A stretch of 54,107 nucleotides of DNA, from positions 1 to 54,107 of the IMG/VR virus record IMGVR_UViG_3300009422_000007; one strand, 5' to 3'. This document shows positions 6,913-14,980 of the stretch, piece after piece (position 1 is the stretch's first letter; each line of letters opens with the position of its first letter). The notes beneath the pieces are model-generated. The model was not told where the DNA came from, made no database searches, and saw nothing but the letters and a program-made list of their open reading frames with translations. The stretch is from a virus. Position numbers and translations under genes: made by a program.

Positions 6913-7236
6913 ATGGCTGAAGAACAACCTATCGAAGAGACCGCAACACCAGTAGCAGAAGCTCCAAAGGGCCCTGCTAATACCGGACTTAATTTAGAAG
7001 ATTTAAAAGTTGTATGCGGTGCAATCGAAATTGGTGCTAATAGGGGTGCATACCGTCCAAACGAATTTAAAGTTATTGGCGAAGTATGGGAAAGAGTTAC
7101 CGGCTTTATTAAAGCAACAGAACCACAAGTTGCCGCACAAAAAGAAGCTACAACAGATAACATCGGAGAAGGTGTAAATGTAGAACCTGTAAATGCAGAG
7201 CCAGTTGCAGAAGTTACCGACGAGAATGGAAGCTAG
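6913..7236 (+). CDS. Unknown protein, 107 aa, acidic tails
   Basis: A folded core (about residues 27-70: LNLEDLKVVCGAIEIGANR and the following helix) is flanked by low-complexity Ala/Glu/Pro/Val tails. The tails are acidic (EEQPIEETATPVAEA at the start; VEPVNAEPVAEVTDENGS at the end). The ATG follows TTTAGGAG. It is the first of four closely spaced + strand genes (6913-8873) that probably form one operon. Compact cores with acidic extensions are common among small T4-like virion or accessory proteins, but no family is recognised. Confidence 0.75.
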   Translation: MAEEQPIEETATPVAEAPKGPANTGLNLEDLKVVCGAIEIGANRGAYRPNEFKVIGEVWERVTGFIKATEPQVAAQKEATTDNIGEGVNVEPVNAEPVAEVTDENGS

Positions 7237-7245
7237 GAGTATATC

Positions 7246-7914
7246 ATGGCTAGATTTATTAAGCACGTTGGACAAGACGGAAAAGGCGCTCCAGTAGTAG
7301 TTGTATTCCGTGAGGTTCCAAATGATTCTGAAAACTGTTTGATTGTTAGAACAACAGACTTACCAGAACTACATCAAGCAGATCTTATTAAAGCAGTTGA
7401 AAGTGTTTCTGGGCAAGATGCTAATGACATTGGCGACTTTTTACATAGACAAAAGTTTAATGATGGCACAGACATGTTATCAACAATTCATGCTAAAGGA
7501 TGGTTAACTAAAGTTCCTACTAAGCATATTGTTATGGTACCATCGCCAGGTAATAAAATTAATTTACAAGATCTAAATAAAGAGTTAAAGCAAATTAACC
7601 GTCCAAAACCAGGCATTCCTGGCAAAGGAGGAGTAGCTACACGTTCAGCTGACATTGCTAATGACTCAACAACACCAGGTGGAAATCCAGGAGTTTTAGA
7701 TGATAGTGCTATTGCAAACAAACTTCGTAACCAAGCAAAAACATTTCAAGCTGAAGCAAAACGTTTATTAGCAGAAGCAGAAGAACTAGTTCCAGTTGGT
7801 ACACCGGTAGATTTATCCACTGTAGAAGCTCCTACAGTAGGTGAAGTTGCAGAAGCGTCCGTTAAGCCTAGAAGAGGTAGGCCAAAGAAGGCTAAGGTAG
7901 CGGAAAACATCTAA
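7246..7914 (+). CDS. Unknown protein with C-terminal AT-hook, 222 aa
   Basis: A 222-residue protein. Residues 1-110 look like a globular alpha/beta domain (MARFIKHVGQDGKGAPVVVV onward) and about 118-155 form a Gly/Pro-rich linker. About 156-180 is a charged helix of coiled-coil character (KLRNQAKTFQAEAKRLLAEA). The tail KPRRGRPKKAK contains RGRP (210-213), the core of an AT-hook for minor-groove binding in AT-rich DNA. TAGGAG precedes the ATG. Given the AT-rich genome, a DNA-associated role (packaging, nucleoid or transcription) is plausible but inferred from one short motif. Confidence 0.78.
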   Translation: MARFIKHVGQDGKGAPVVVVFREVPNDSENCLIVRTTDLPELHQADLIKAVESVSGQDANDIGDFLHRQKFNDGTDMLSTIHAKGWLTKVPTKHIVMVPSPGNKINLQDLNKELKQINRPKPGIPGKGGVATRSADIANDSTTPGGNPGVLDDSAIANKLRNQAKTFQAEAKRLLAEAEELVPVGTPVDLSTVEAPTVGEVAEASVKPRRGRPKKAKVAENI

Positions 7915-7934
7915 ATTAGGAAAAGTAGATTTTA

Positions 7935-8237
7935 ATGAGTATTCGTAAGAAAGATCGTAGCTTTGAAGAAATGTTACGAGAAATACAAGTTGATCAAGTA
8001 CCAGTCGAATACATAGATTACATTCGAGTTTACCTTGACGATGGACAGCAGATTGTTTTCCGTCAAGATGAATTAACTGGTATAAAGCATAGTAACGATA
8101 TATTAGAGATTAAACAATTACAAGAGTGTTTAGATCGTATAGTTGATTTTGAAGTTATGATGAATTCAGATTTAGTTAAGTCTAAAGTAACAAGATTTGT
8201 AGGGGCATTGCTGGCTACACACTTCTCGGAGAAATAA
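7935..8237 (+). CDS. Unknown protein, 100 aa
   Basis: A 100-residue protein, mixed alpha/beta by eye, with no recognised family: a basic N-terminus (MSIRKKDRSFEEML), a central beta-like segment (YIDYIRVYLDDGQQIVF) and a C-terminal helical part. It lies 20 bases after the AT-hook gene and three bases before the next gene, in the same operon. A Shine-Dalgarno (TTAGGAAAAG) lies 10-18 bases before the ATG. Confidence 0.75.
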   Translation: MSIRKKDRSFEEMLREIQVDQVPVEYIDYIRVYLDDGQQIVFRQDELTGIKHSNDILEIKQLQECLDRIVDFEVMMNSDLVKSKVTRFVGALLATHFSEK

Positions 8238-8240
8238 TAT

Positions 8241-8873
8241 ATGGATTTTGTTTTTATCAATCCAAGTGAAGTTGCAACAAGATTTTTTCCTTTGTTTGAA
8301 AGAACACTTACATTTGGTGTAAAACTAACAGAAGATTTTGTTCCTCAATACGATACAAGTATTGTAACTGATATCCCATTACTTGATGAAGGCTTCAATG
8401 GAGGCTTTGATTCTATTGCATGGGATAGAGATGGTGTACAATTACAACAGGCTAAAAAATATCCTAAATTTAAGTTAGAAGATTATCAAGACAAAGAAGT
8501 ACCTAATGGTGTTATTTTAATTGATATGATTTGTCATCATAGAATATATGCAGTAACTAGCCAATGGATTAGAGAAGATAACAAATGGTCATTACAACGT
8601 AATGCAGATGTTAATGATGACAAAGATAATTACAAGAAACGTGCTATCGAAGAAATAGAAGCAAGACATTTGCATGGAACAGTACAAACATATCTATACC
8701 CAGATGGTACTGTTAAGTTCAAAATGCATCCAATTGATATGGCTTATATGGTTAGTAAAAATATTGTTAGTAGGCATTGGATTTCAATATATCCTACATT
8801 AGTTGCTCAAAGACATAATGAAGCAGTAAGTACAGCAATATTTAATAATTGGATTGAAAAAACTGCTATCTAG
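8241..8873 (+). CDS. Unknown protein, 210 aa
   Basis: A 210-residue soluble protein without a recognised domain. The N-terminal half contains acidic segments (DEGFNGGFDSIAWDRDG). A His pair ICHHRIY is near residue 93, and the C-terminal part is helical with SRHWISIYP. A CGGAGAA ribosome site lies in the end of the preceding gene. Its last eight bases overlap, tail to tail, the end of the fatty-acid-hydroxylase-like gene on the opposite strand, with no terminator visible. It marks the left edge of the accessory island. Confidence 0.75.
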   Translation: MDFVFINPSEVATRFFPLFERTLTFGVKLTEDFVPQYDTSIVTDIPLLDEGFNGGFDSIAWDRDGVQLQQAKKYPKFKLEDYQDKEVPNGVILIDMICHHRIYAVTSQWIREDNKWSLQRNADVNDDKDNYKKRAIEEIEARHLHGTVQTYLYPDGTVKFKMHPIDMAYMVSKNIVSRHWISIYPTLVAQRHNEAVSTAIFNNWIEKTAI

Positions 8874-9327
8874 TATACGTTTTGTAACTACCAAATAGTA
8901 AATCCCAAATAGGAATAAACAGTCCATAGTTTTTAAATGGCGATACATGATGTACTAAATGCCATTTGCCTGATGTAAGTACAGGATACCAAGTAAACTT
9001 AGGATTGTGTTCTATTACTTCTTGCAAGAATGCCGCCCAAAAATAGTATGCAATACTAACCCACCATGCACCAGTTATATAACTAAAGATTAAAGTAGGA
9101 ATAACTTCTGTGATCCAGAGATCTAAAGTTGATAGCCATGTGTCATTAAACAGAAAACAATTATTCCAATGCCAGGATGTTCCGCCTGTAATGTTAATGT
9201 ACTTGTGGTGGTCGTTATGTGCTTTAAAAGACACAGGAAACCATCTGCGACCGTGTACATGTACAGTTCTGTGTACAATGTAAAGCAGTAAAGTCCATAG
9301 TAAAAATGTTAATATATAATGCATCAT
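8866..9327 (-). CDS. Fatty-acid-hydroxylase/sterol-desaturase-superfamily protein
   Basis: A 153-residue membrane protein with the histidine boxes of the membrane di-iron fatty acid hydroxylase superfamily. Numbered from the TTG at 9330 these are HRTVH (20-24), HNDHH (38-42) and HLVHH (124-128), separated by hydrophobic spans (about 5-19, 75-105). This family hydroxylates or desaturates lipid substrates, including carotenoids and sterols, at the membrane. It is shorter than usual members (200-300 aa) but keeps all three boxes. TTG 9330, ATG 9327 and ATG 9324 are consecutive. ATG 9327 lies six bases after the minus-strand late box at 9339-9334, so it is chosen; the transcript would be leaderless. 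Confidence 0.82.
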   Translation of the reverse strand: MMHYILTFLLWTLLLYIVHRTVHVHGRRWFPVSFKAHNDHHKYINITGGTSWHWNNCFLFNDTWLSTLDLWITEVIPTLIFSYITGAWWVSIAYYFWAAFLQEVIEHNPKFTWYPVLTSGKWHLVHHVSPFKNYGLFIPIWDLLFGSYKTYTR

Positions 9328-9333
9328 CAATAC

Positions 9334-9340
9334 TATTTAT
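9334..9340 (-). promoter_or_regulatory. Late promoter box ATAAATA (minus)
   Basis: On the minus strand ATAAATA ends six bases before the ATG at 9327. It forms a divergent pair with the plus-strand box at 9367-9373 in the 51-base gap between the two genes. Confidence 0.5.
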
Positions 9341-9366
9341 TAGGATAAGCAAATAAGATAATTCCG

Positions 9367-9373
9367 ATAAATA
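9367..9373 (+). promoter_or_regulatory. Late promoter box ATAAATA, 5 nt from ATG
   Basis: ATAAATA ends five bases before the ATG at 9379 and no Shine-Dalgarno lies between, giving a predicted leaderless late transcript for the first 2OG oxygenase gene. Confidence 0.55.
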
Positions 9374-9378
9374 ATAGT

Positions 9379-9939
9379 ATGGAAGAGATATACTACCAAA
9401 AAGTAGACATACCAAATATTGCACAATTACAGAAAGATCTTGACGAATCTCTTACCAAGCATAATATTAATGAGATGTGTAGAATTAAAGATAGTAAGTA
9501 TGACTTCTACGAGCAAATATATAGATTCAAACTATTGAATAAACATCCTGTTTGGGACGGCTTAATGTTAAAAGACGGGATTTTCTTTTTTCTTGAAAAG
9601 AATACAATACAAGGTGTACATGTTGATGGCTTTCGTGCTGATAGAAAAGATGCATCTGATATGGCACTTAACATACCAATTCGTAATTGCGGTATTGGTA
9701 GTATGGATTGGTACGGTGGTCCAAAATATACATTAGAAGAAAAAACTGTGGCGGAAAGCCGTAGAACAAAATATCTTAAACTTAATTGGGAAAGTAAACC
9801 TGAGGTTGTTGCATCTGTAACTATTGACACTCCTCATTTAGTTAGAATTGACAGACCGCATCAAGCAAAAAACTTATGCCCAGACAAACCTAGAGTAATG
9901 CTTTCCATTCGATTTACGCCAGATTTAAAATGGCTATAG
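9379..9939 (+). CDS. 2OG-Fe(II) oxygenase, tandem copy 1
   Basis: A 186-residue protein with the double-stranded beta-helix signature of 2-oxoglutarate/Fe(II) oxygenases: H81-x-D83 (GVHVDGF), distal His161 (RPHQAKN) and Arg172/Arg178 (PRVMLSIRF) for 2-oxoglutarate. Such enzymes hydroxylate peptides, nucleobases, sugars or small molecules; the substrate is unknown. It is closely similar along its whole length to the next gene (both share GSMDWYG, ALNIPIRN and MLSIRF), so the two arose by tandem duplication. It starts five bases after a late box with no ribosome site. Paralogues with the same motifs lie at 10602, 13321 and 18277. Confidence 0.82.
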   Translation: MEEIYYQKVDIPNIAQLQKDLDESLTKHNINEMCRIKDSKYDFYEQIYRFKLLNKHPVWDGLMLKDGIFFFLEKNTIQGVHVDGFRADRKDASDMALNIPIRNCGIGSMDWYGGPKYTLEEKTVAESRRTKYLKLNWESKPEVVASVTIDTPHLVRIDRPHQAKNLCPDKPRVMLSIRFTPDLKWL

Positions 9940-9949
9940 TATAACATAT
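9925..9949 (+). repeat. 25-bp direct repeat at oxygenase gene ends, copy 1
   Basis: These 25 bases (last five codons plus 10 bases after the stop) are identical to 10561-10585. The duplicated unit therefore extended past the coding region. A related shorter piece lies at 6835-6854. Confidence 0.8.
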
Positions 9950-9981
9950 ATTTATTTGGTTAGACGTTTTTAGCCTTTCCA

Positions 9982-9988
9982 ATAAATA
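9982..9988 (+). promoter_or_regulatory. Late promoter box ATAAATA, 5 nt from ATG
   Basis: ATAAATA ends five bases before the ATG at 9994. The duplicated gene therefore kept both the promoter box and its exact spacing, again without a Shine-Dalgarno. Confidence 0.55.
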
Positions 9989-9993
9989 GTAGT

Positions 9994-10575
9994 ATGGAAA
10001 AACTTTTTCAAAAAATTGACGATATTCCTAATATTGCAGACTTAGTGTTTAGAATTAATAAGTCGTTGTATATGCATAAAATTAATAAAACATTAACAAT
10101 TCAATCACCCGAATATAACTTTTATGAAATGATAGATGAATTTATAAAGGCAAATCCGCATCCAGTTTGGAATGGTTTAAGTTTGAAGTCTGGGTTAATT
10201 TTTGTGTTAGGTAAAGATAAGGCACAAGGCCTACATATTGATGGTTTTAGAGCAGACAGATCAGGTGCATCAAATTATGCATTAAATATTCCAATTCGTA
10301 ATACTGGTATTGGTAGTATGGATTGGTACGGAGAATCTCCGTACAGATTAGAGGTTCAAAAAATAGTAGATGCAACTGTAATAGGAAGAAAAACAAACTC
10401 TAACAAATATTTAAAACTTGAATGGGACGGAGAGCCAAAACTAATTGCGTCTGTAACTATTAAGGATCCTCACTTAGTTAGGATTGATGTTCCACATCAA
10501 GCAATTAACTTATGCAAGGAAAATCCTAGAGTAATGCTTTCTATTAGATTTAAACCGGACTTAAAATGGCTATAG
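9994..10575 (+). CDS. 2OG-Fe(II) oxygenase, tandem copy 2
   Basis: A 193-residue paralogue of the preceding gene with the same catalytic set: H81-x-D83 (GLHIDGF), His168 (VPHQAIN), Arg179/Arg185. It has a seven-residue insertion near 127-134 (VIGRKTNSN), in the region between GSMDWYG and the distal His where substrate specificity is often set. That suggests the copies act on different substrates. The 25 bases at its end (10561-10585) are identical to those of copy 1. Predicted leaderless late gene. Confidence 0.82.
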   Translation: MEKLFQKIDDIPNIADLVFRINKSLYMHKINKTLTIQSPEYNFYEMIDEFIKANPHPVWNGLSLKSGLIFVLGKDKAQGLHIDGFRADRSGASNYALNIPIRNTGIGSMDWYGESPYRLEVQKIVDATVIGRKTNSNKYLKLEWDGEPKLIASVTIKDPHLVRIDVPHQAINLCKENPRVMLSIRFKPDLKWL

Positions 10576-10585
10576 TATAACATAT
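10561..10585 (+). repeat. 25-bp direct repeat at oxygenase gene ends, copy 2
   Basis: Identical to 9925-9949 and overlapping the stop codon of the second oxygenase gene. The sequences diverge immediately afterwards. Confidence 0.8.
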
Positions 10586-10601
10586 CATAGAAGGAGTTAA
10601 A

Positions 10602-11582
10602 ATGATATCATTAAAATTAAGCGATGCATCAGAAGAGATACCTGTTGCTAACTCTTTACATAGAAGAGCCCCTTTTATGAAAAGCACATTACAACCTCGA
10701 GAACCTTATCCAAGTTTAATTAAATTAGAATTAACTGAAACTGATACAGACTTATTAATCAAAGATACTTTAGAGGCTTTAGATAATGTAGGTATGTTTG
10801 GATATAGATTAAGAGGTAAAAGACCAGATGGATCATTAAAAAGTGATACTGGTTACTTAGGAATGGGTTTAACCTACAATCCTTTACACATTGATGGAAT
10901 TGAAACAGATCCACATGAGCAAGTACAAGGAAATCACTTTAAACATATTAAACAAGAATTTGGTGCAAAGTCAGGCGATGGTCGCGTTAGCCCTTATAGC
11001 AGAATGGACCAATCAGAGGCTAGAACATTAGCAGTAAGAAAAGATACACATTATGATACCTATAGTATGGCTTTTCGTACAGAAGGTAGTAAACACGGAT
11101 ACTTAGGAACGTTCTTAGATAGTTTAAAAAGAAGCATGGTTAGATCAAGTCTTCGCATAATCTCTTCTCATGGTTCTACTCAAGCAATGGGTCAAAAAGG
11201 AGCAGAACGTGCAGTACAAAAGCCAGGTGTTGCTTGGCACACAGACGAAATGATGTTTAACAATTTAAGAATCAATATTGCTATTAAAACATCTAAAGAG
11301 TTTGTACTAGAGCAACAAACAAACGTAGGAAAATTAATTCACTTAGAAGCTCCATATGCATATAGCTGGGACACAGGTATTCCTCATCGTGCTTATTGTT
11401 CAGAGAAACCAGAAGAGCCTTTTTTCCGTACACATATTATGTTAGGTGTTGCTCCGTGGTTTGACTTTAATGAAGAAACACAAACTTGGACACAAAACGA
11501 ATTCTATCAAAAAAAGCATCCTTGGGACATGCTATGTGATGGTGATATTATCCCTGGAGCAAAACTGGTAGTACAAGACTAG
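10602..11582 (+). CDS. Large 2OG-Fe(II) oxygenase-like protein, 326 aa
   Basis: The C-terminal half carries a 2OG-Fe(II)/cupin dioxygenase motif set: H213-x-D215 (VAWHTDEMM), Arg223 (NNLRINIAI), distal His262 (GIPHRAY) and Arg276 (FFRTHIMLG). The ending APWFDF resembles that of aspartyl/asparaginyl beta-hydroxylase-like proteins. The N-terminal about 180 residues have a second His-x-Asp (LHIDGIETD, about 96-102) but no matching partners. A strong AAGGAG precedes the ATG, unlike the two smaller oxygenase genes upstream. Substrate is unknown. Confidence 0.75.
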   Translation: MISLKLSDASEEIPVANSLHRRAPFMKSTLQPREPYPSLIKLELTETDTDLLIKDTLEALDNVGMFGYRLRGKRPDGSLKSDTGYLGMGLTYNPLHIDGIETDPHEQVQGNHFKHIKQEFGAKSGDGRVSPYSRMDQSEARTLAVRKDTHYDTYSMAFRTEGSKHGYLGTFLDSLKRSMVRSSLRIISSHGSTQAMGQKGAERAVQKPGVAWHTDEMMFNNLRINIAIKTSKEFVLEQQTNVGKLIHLEAPYAYSWDTGIPHRAYCSEKPEEPFFRTHIMLGVAPWFDFNEETQTWTQNEFYQKKHPWDMLCDGDIIPGAKLVVQD

Positions 11583-11591
11583 TTTACTATA

Positions 11592-11598
11592 TTAAATA
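11592..11598 (+). promoter_or_regulatory. Late promoter-like box TTAAATA
   Basis: TTAAATA lies 20 bases before the ATG at 11619, with a normal TAAGGA ribosome site between. It is a late box with an ordinary leader, in contrast to the leaderless class. Confidence 0.4.
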
Positions 11599-11618
11599 GA
11601 TATAATAAGGAATAACAC

Positions 11619-12248
11619 ATGGAACAACATTGGATTGCTTTAGCCACTACTGCTGAAAATGAGATACTTGCCTGGCATACAAATCTAAATATTCTCGAAT
11701 CAGCTTGTGCTGGAGACTTTCGTGCTATATGTAAAGTATTTGGTGTTAGTGCTGATGAGTATGCAAAACTTAAACAAGGTAAACTTAACTATAAACTACA
11801 ATACTCTAGCCCAAGAGATACTCATTTTGTAGAAGATACTACACGTTCTGAAGAAATTACTATTGTAGGTCAGTTACTACAAGGTAGAGTAAGTTTAACA
11901 TTAGAATTACATCAACGTTTAGAACACGGATATAAAAGATTTGAACCTGTTGTTCCTTGGCAAGCAAAAGCATACCAGTTAAAAGAAGAACAAGCAAGAC
12001 GAGCTCTTGCTGGAGATACAAATGATATTGAATTTATTAAAGACGAACAGGCTATTAGAAAACTTCCAATAGAAACTATTTGTAATTTAATCATTGCTAA
12101 AGCAGACAATGATAGATATCAAATACGAAAGTTAGAAAGAATTCGTATTAAAACACAAAAAGCAATCCGTAAACTACAGACAAGAGAGGATGTTAGTGAG
12201 ATTAGAGCTACTTTAGCAGAAGAATCTTTCCTAAGCATGTTGATGTAA
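11619..12248 (+). CDS. Unknown helical protein, 209 aa
   Basis: A 209-residue, mostly helical protein with no recognised family. About residues 140-200 form a long charged helix (KADNDRYQIRKLERIRIKTQKAI region) that may be a coiled coil. The centre contains VVPWQAKAYQLKEEQARRAL. It shares one base with the next gene (TAATG), so it is probably coupled to the PP-loop enzyme downstream. A TAAGGA site precedes the ATG. Confidence 0.75.
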   Translation: MEQHWIALATTAENEILAWHTNLNILESACAGDFRAICKVFGVSADEYAKLKQGKLNYKLQYSSPRDTHFVEDTTRSEEITIVGQLLQGRVSLTLELHQRLEHGYKRFEPVVPWQAKAYQLKEEQARRALAGDTNDIEFIKDEQAIRKLPIETICNLIIAKADNDRYQIRKLERIRIKTQKAIRKLQTREDVSEIRATLAEESFLSMLM

Positions 12249-13315
12249 TGAAAAATTTAATATACTATATTCCACAAAGAATACTAAACTCTGATAAAGG
12301 AAGAGACATTAATAATGTACAACGTGACTTTTTAGGTATGTTTAATCCTTGGATTAGTTTAAGTGATAGAACAGGTACATTAGACTTAGGAATTAATGTA
12401 TATAATAATAGTCCTATTCCTAAAAATACACATGCTGAAACTTTTGAGTCTTGTTCAGTTGGTAGAACAACAAGTATTATTAAAGATTTCTTATTTAACT
12501 TAGAGTCTGAAATTAAACAAAAGTTAGTTATTATGTACTCAGGTGGTATTGATAGCACTTTAATTGTATGTATGTTGATTTCAAGTCCTTATTGGGAACA
12601 AATTAAAGACCATGTACTACTAGCATTTAACGAAGATAGTCAACTTGAGAATCCTGTGTTCTTTAATCAAATTATATTAAAATCATTTGGACATTGTTTA
12701 ATTAGCAGTAATAACTTTTATGATATTGTTAGTAATCCTGATTATACTGTAGTAACAGGCGAATGTGCTGATAACTTATTTGGAAGTTTAACAGTTAAAA
12801 GTTATATGGATTCAACAGGTGATTTTGATTGTTTACATAAAGACTGGGAAACAGGTAGTTTAGATTGGTTACTAGATAAATCAAATAAAGAAACCAGAGA
12901 TGTTCGTGAACAAATGTTATATGACTTAGTTAATGCAAGTCCTATAGACATTGCTAGTAATCATGAGTTTTTGTGGTGGATTAACTTTTCAATGAAATGG
13001 CAAGCAGTAAAGTATCGTATGTGTATGCATGGTCCTACAGCAAATCATGTAATTGGTATGTGTAACAACGTTATTAACTTCTTTGATACAGAAGAATATC
13101 AAGTATGGGCTTTATATACAACAGAATCAAAACTAGGCGATACATGGGCTAGTTATAAACTTCCTGCAAAAAGACTTATTAACGATGTATGGGAAAATCC
13201 TAATTATCTTATTAGTAAAACAAAGTGGCCTAGTTTGCCAACTATTACTCGTTACAATAATGCATGGGGTTACTTATACGAAGAGGATGGTGAGTTGACT
13301 GTTTCTAAAAATTAA
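12248..13315 (+). CDS. Asparagine-synthase-like PP-loop ATPase
   Basis: A 355-residue protein with the N-type ATP pyrophosphatase P-loop SGGIDST (98-104), typical of the synthetase domain of asparagine synthase B and related amide-forming enzymes. A second conserved region TGECADNLFG (about 172-181) matches the acidic G-E-x-x-D segment of the same domain. There is no N-terminal Cys2 glutaminase domain; residues 1-90 are different, so it would need free ammonia, another amine donor or a partner. In other systems such domains make Asn, beta-lactams, lasso peptides or amidated sugars. It ends five bases from the end of the opposing - strand operon. Confidence 0.82.
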   Translation: MKNLIYYIPQRILNSDKGRDINNVQRDFLGMFNPWISLSDRTGTLDLGINVYNNSPIPKNTHAETFESCSVGRTTSIIKDFLFNLESEIKQKLVIMYSGGIDSTLIVCMLISSPYWEQIKDHVLLAFNEDSQLENPVFFNQIILKSFGHCLISSNNFYDIVSNPDYTVVTGECADNLFGSLTVKSYMDSTGDFDCLHKDWETGSLDWLLDKSNKETRDVREQMLYDLVNASPIDIASNHEFLWWINFSMKWQAVKYRMCMHGPTANHVIGMCNNVINFFDTEEYQVWALYTTESKLGDTWASYKLPAKRLINDVWENPNYLISKTKWPSLPTITRYNNAWGYLYEEDGELTVSKN

Positions 13316-13320
13316 TGACT

Positions 13321-14127
13321 TCATATACTCCCAAATATTGATTTTTTAGCAGTTGGTTTATGTTTAATCTTTTGTTTAAATTCTTCTGTAAAGACTCCAT
13401 CAACTCTAATACTAAAAGCAGAGTAAGGACTTGTATCACTTCCGTGATAGTTAGCAGTATCAAACCATGCTACTTGGCTCTTAATATAATGTCTTGTATC
13501 ACTATCCTTGTCTTCTACAAAGAAAGACTTACGATCCATAAACATGTTAATCCAAATAAACTCATCTGGATCTGTGACCCTATTTAAAGGATTATGATCT
13601 CTATGTGTTATACATTGCTGATCCTGGTCATTATAAAATATTAAAGTTCTACCAATCTCGCTAAAGATGTTCTGTTCATCTACCCAATCCATAAAAAACT
13701 TAAAGTTCTCATAAAAGGGTCCTTCTTTATTGTTTTTTGCTAAGTGCTTATCTGCATAGTCTTTTGTAATAGGTTGCTTTATAAACATATTGTAACCAAT
13801 GCCTTGTGCTTCAGTTACTAACTTTACAAACGTTAATGCATAACTAGGTTTACCTGTTGCTAAGTATTCATGCACTTGCTCATGTCCAGGTGCAGTATTA
13901 TCTTCAGCAATTCTTTTTAATGCAGTAGATAGTTCTTCTCCTGGATTCTCTTCTGGCCAGTTTAGTCCAGCACCGGCTACAGCAGGAAGTACTTGACAAC
14001 CTATTTTTAATCCTAACCATGAGTCAGCAAAAGCCTTACATAGTTTTATTTTTAATTTATTAAGCCCTTCAATATCAATGTATTTGTCTAAGTTAACGTA
14101 AGGCTTTCCATTAATTTTGTATATCAT
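13321..14127 (-). CDS. 2OG-Fe(II) oxygenase, 268 aa
   Basis: It carries H175-x-D177 (CITHRDHNP), distal His228 (NYHGSD) and Arg241 (AFSIRVDG) in the spacing of 2-oxoglutarate/Fe(II) oxygenases, preceded by RTLIFYN, as in several phage members. The N-terminal 160 residues are helical and unassigned. It is the last gene of the long - strand operon and overlaps the end of thyX by 17 bases. Its stop is five bases from the stop of the opposing PP-loop gene, with no terminator between. Substrate unknown; one of five such enzymes in the island. Confidence 0.8.
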   Translation of the reverse strand: MIYKINGKPYVNLDKYIDIEGLNKLKIKLCKAFADSWLGLKIGCQVLPAVAGAGLNWPEENPGEELSTALKRIAEDNTAPGHEQVHEYLATGKPSYALTFVKLVTEAQGIGYNMFIKQPITKDYADKHLAKNNKEGPFYENFKFFMDWVDEQNIFSEIGRTLIFYNDQDQQCITHRDHNPLNRVTDPDEFIWINMFMDRKSFFVEDKDSDTRHYIKSQVAWFDTANYHGSDTSPYSAFSIRVDGVFTEEFKQKIKHKPTAKKSIFGSI

Positions 14128-14980
14128 TCAGACCAAATTTTTCTACAATCTCTTGCATCTCTCGTTTACTAATACCAAAGTTATTGCCTATCTCATCAAT
14201 CCTTTTAATATCAATTTCTCTAAACATAAGAGATTTAACAAATACAAGTTCTTGTTTACTGAGCTTTACAGATTGTTCTTGATAATCTTCAAAAGCCTCA
14301 CATGCAACAGGAAACTTTTCTTTTACCATATCATACATTGCTCTAGCATATTCTTGTATTTCCCATTGTGCATGGCTATCCATTCGTAGTCTAGCATAAT
14401 GTAAAAAGTTTTTAAGATTAGATTTCCAGTAACATTCTGTATATCCGCCTACTGGAAGAACTTGCCTCGCAGTTTCTCTAGCCAAGTTAAGGTTATCGGA
14501 ATGTTCTGTGTAGAGGGAGTAATCACGATCCCATGACTCGTTAATATCGTCACTGATTCGTCTTTTTGTTTCTTCGTCAAGCTCTCCTTCTCTACCTTGC
14601 TTATTGGTTGCACTTTGTGGCTTGATGTTCTCTGAGTTGGGTACATATACTTCGTCTGTAAGTACCGAGTAGCGAGCCGAATATTCATTTAATGATGCCG
14701 TCCTATGTCTGACTAATTGCCTCATTACAAAAATAGGCAGTTTAATGTGAAACTTTACTTCGCACATCTCGAATGGCGTAGTGTGTTCATGTCGCATTAG
14801 ATAACGTATTAATGCTCTATCACTACTAGCCTTTTTAGTACCATCTCCGTAACTTACCCGGGCGGCTTGTACAATAGAGTTATCTGTGCCCATATAGTCA
14901 ACTAGGCCAATAAATCCTTTATCTAATACTTGTTTGTAATTCGGGTCTTTATTAAAATCTATCTCCGAACATAATGTCAT
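14111..14980 (-). CDS. thyX: Flavin-dependent thymidylate synthase ThyX
   Basis: It makes dTMP from dUMP using FAD, NADPH and methylene-tetrahydrofolate, supplying phage DNA synthesis. The ThyX motif RHRTASLNEYSARY is at residues 91-104, and residues 55-75 (RALIRYLMRHEHTTPFE) match the family. The frame is open upstream to 15088, but the ATG at 14980 has an AAAGGAAA ribosome site and overlaps the desaturase stop as ATGA; the 289-residue product starting MTLCSEIDF is therefore chosen. It is longer than many bacterial ThyX, with an extra C-terminal segment (KRIDEIGNNFGISKREM) that looks like a small helical, HTH-like tail. Confidence 0.93.
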   Translation of the reverse strand: MTLCSEIDFNKDPNYKQVLDKGFIGLVDYMGTDNSIVQAARVSYGDGTKKASSDRALIRYLMRHEHTTPFEMCEVKFHIKLPIFVMRQLVRHRTASLNEYSARYSVLTDEVYVPNSENIKPQSATNKQGREGELDEETKRRISDDINESWDRDYSLYTEHSDNLNLARETARQVLPVGGYTECYWKSNLKNFLHYARLRMDSHAQWEIQEYARAMYDMVKEKFPVACEAFEDYQEQSVKLSKQELVFVKSLMFREIDIKRIDEIGNNFGISKREMQEIVEKFGLNDIQN

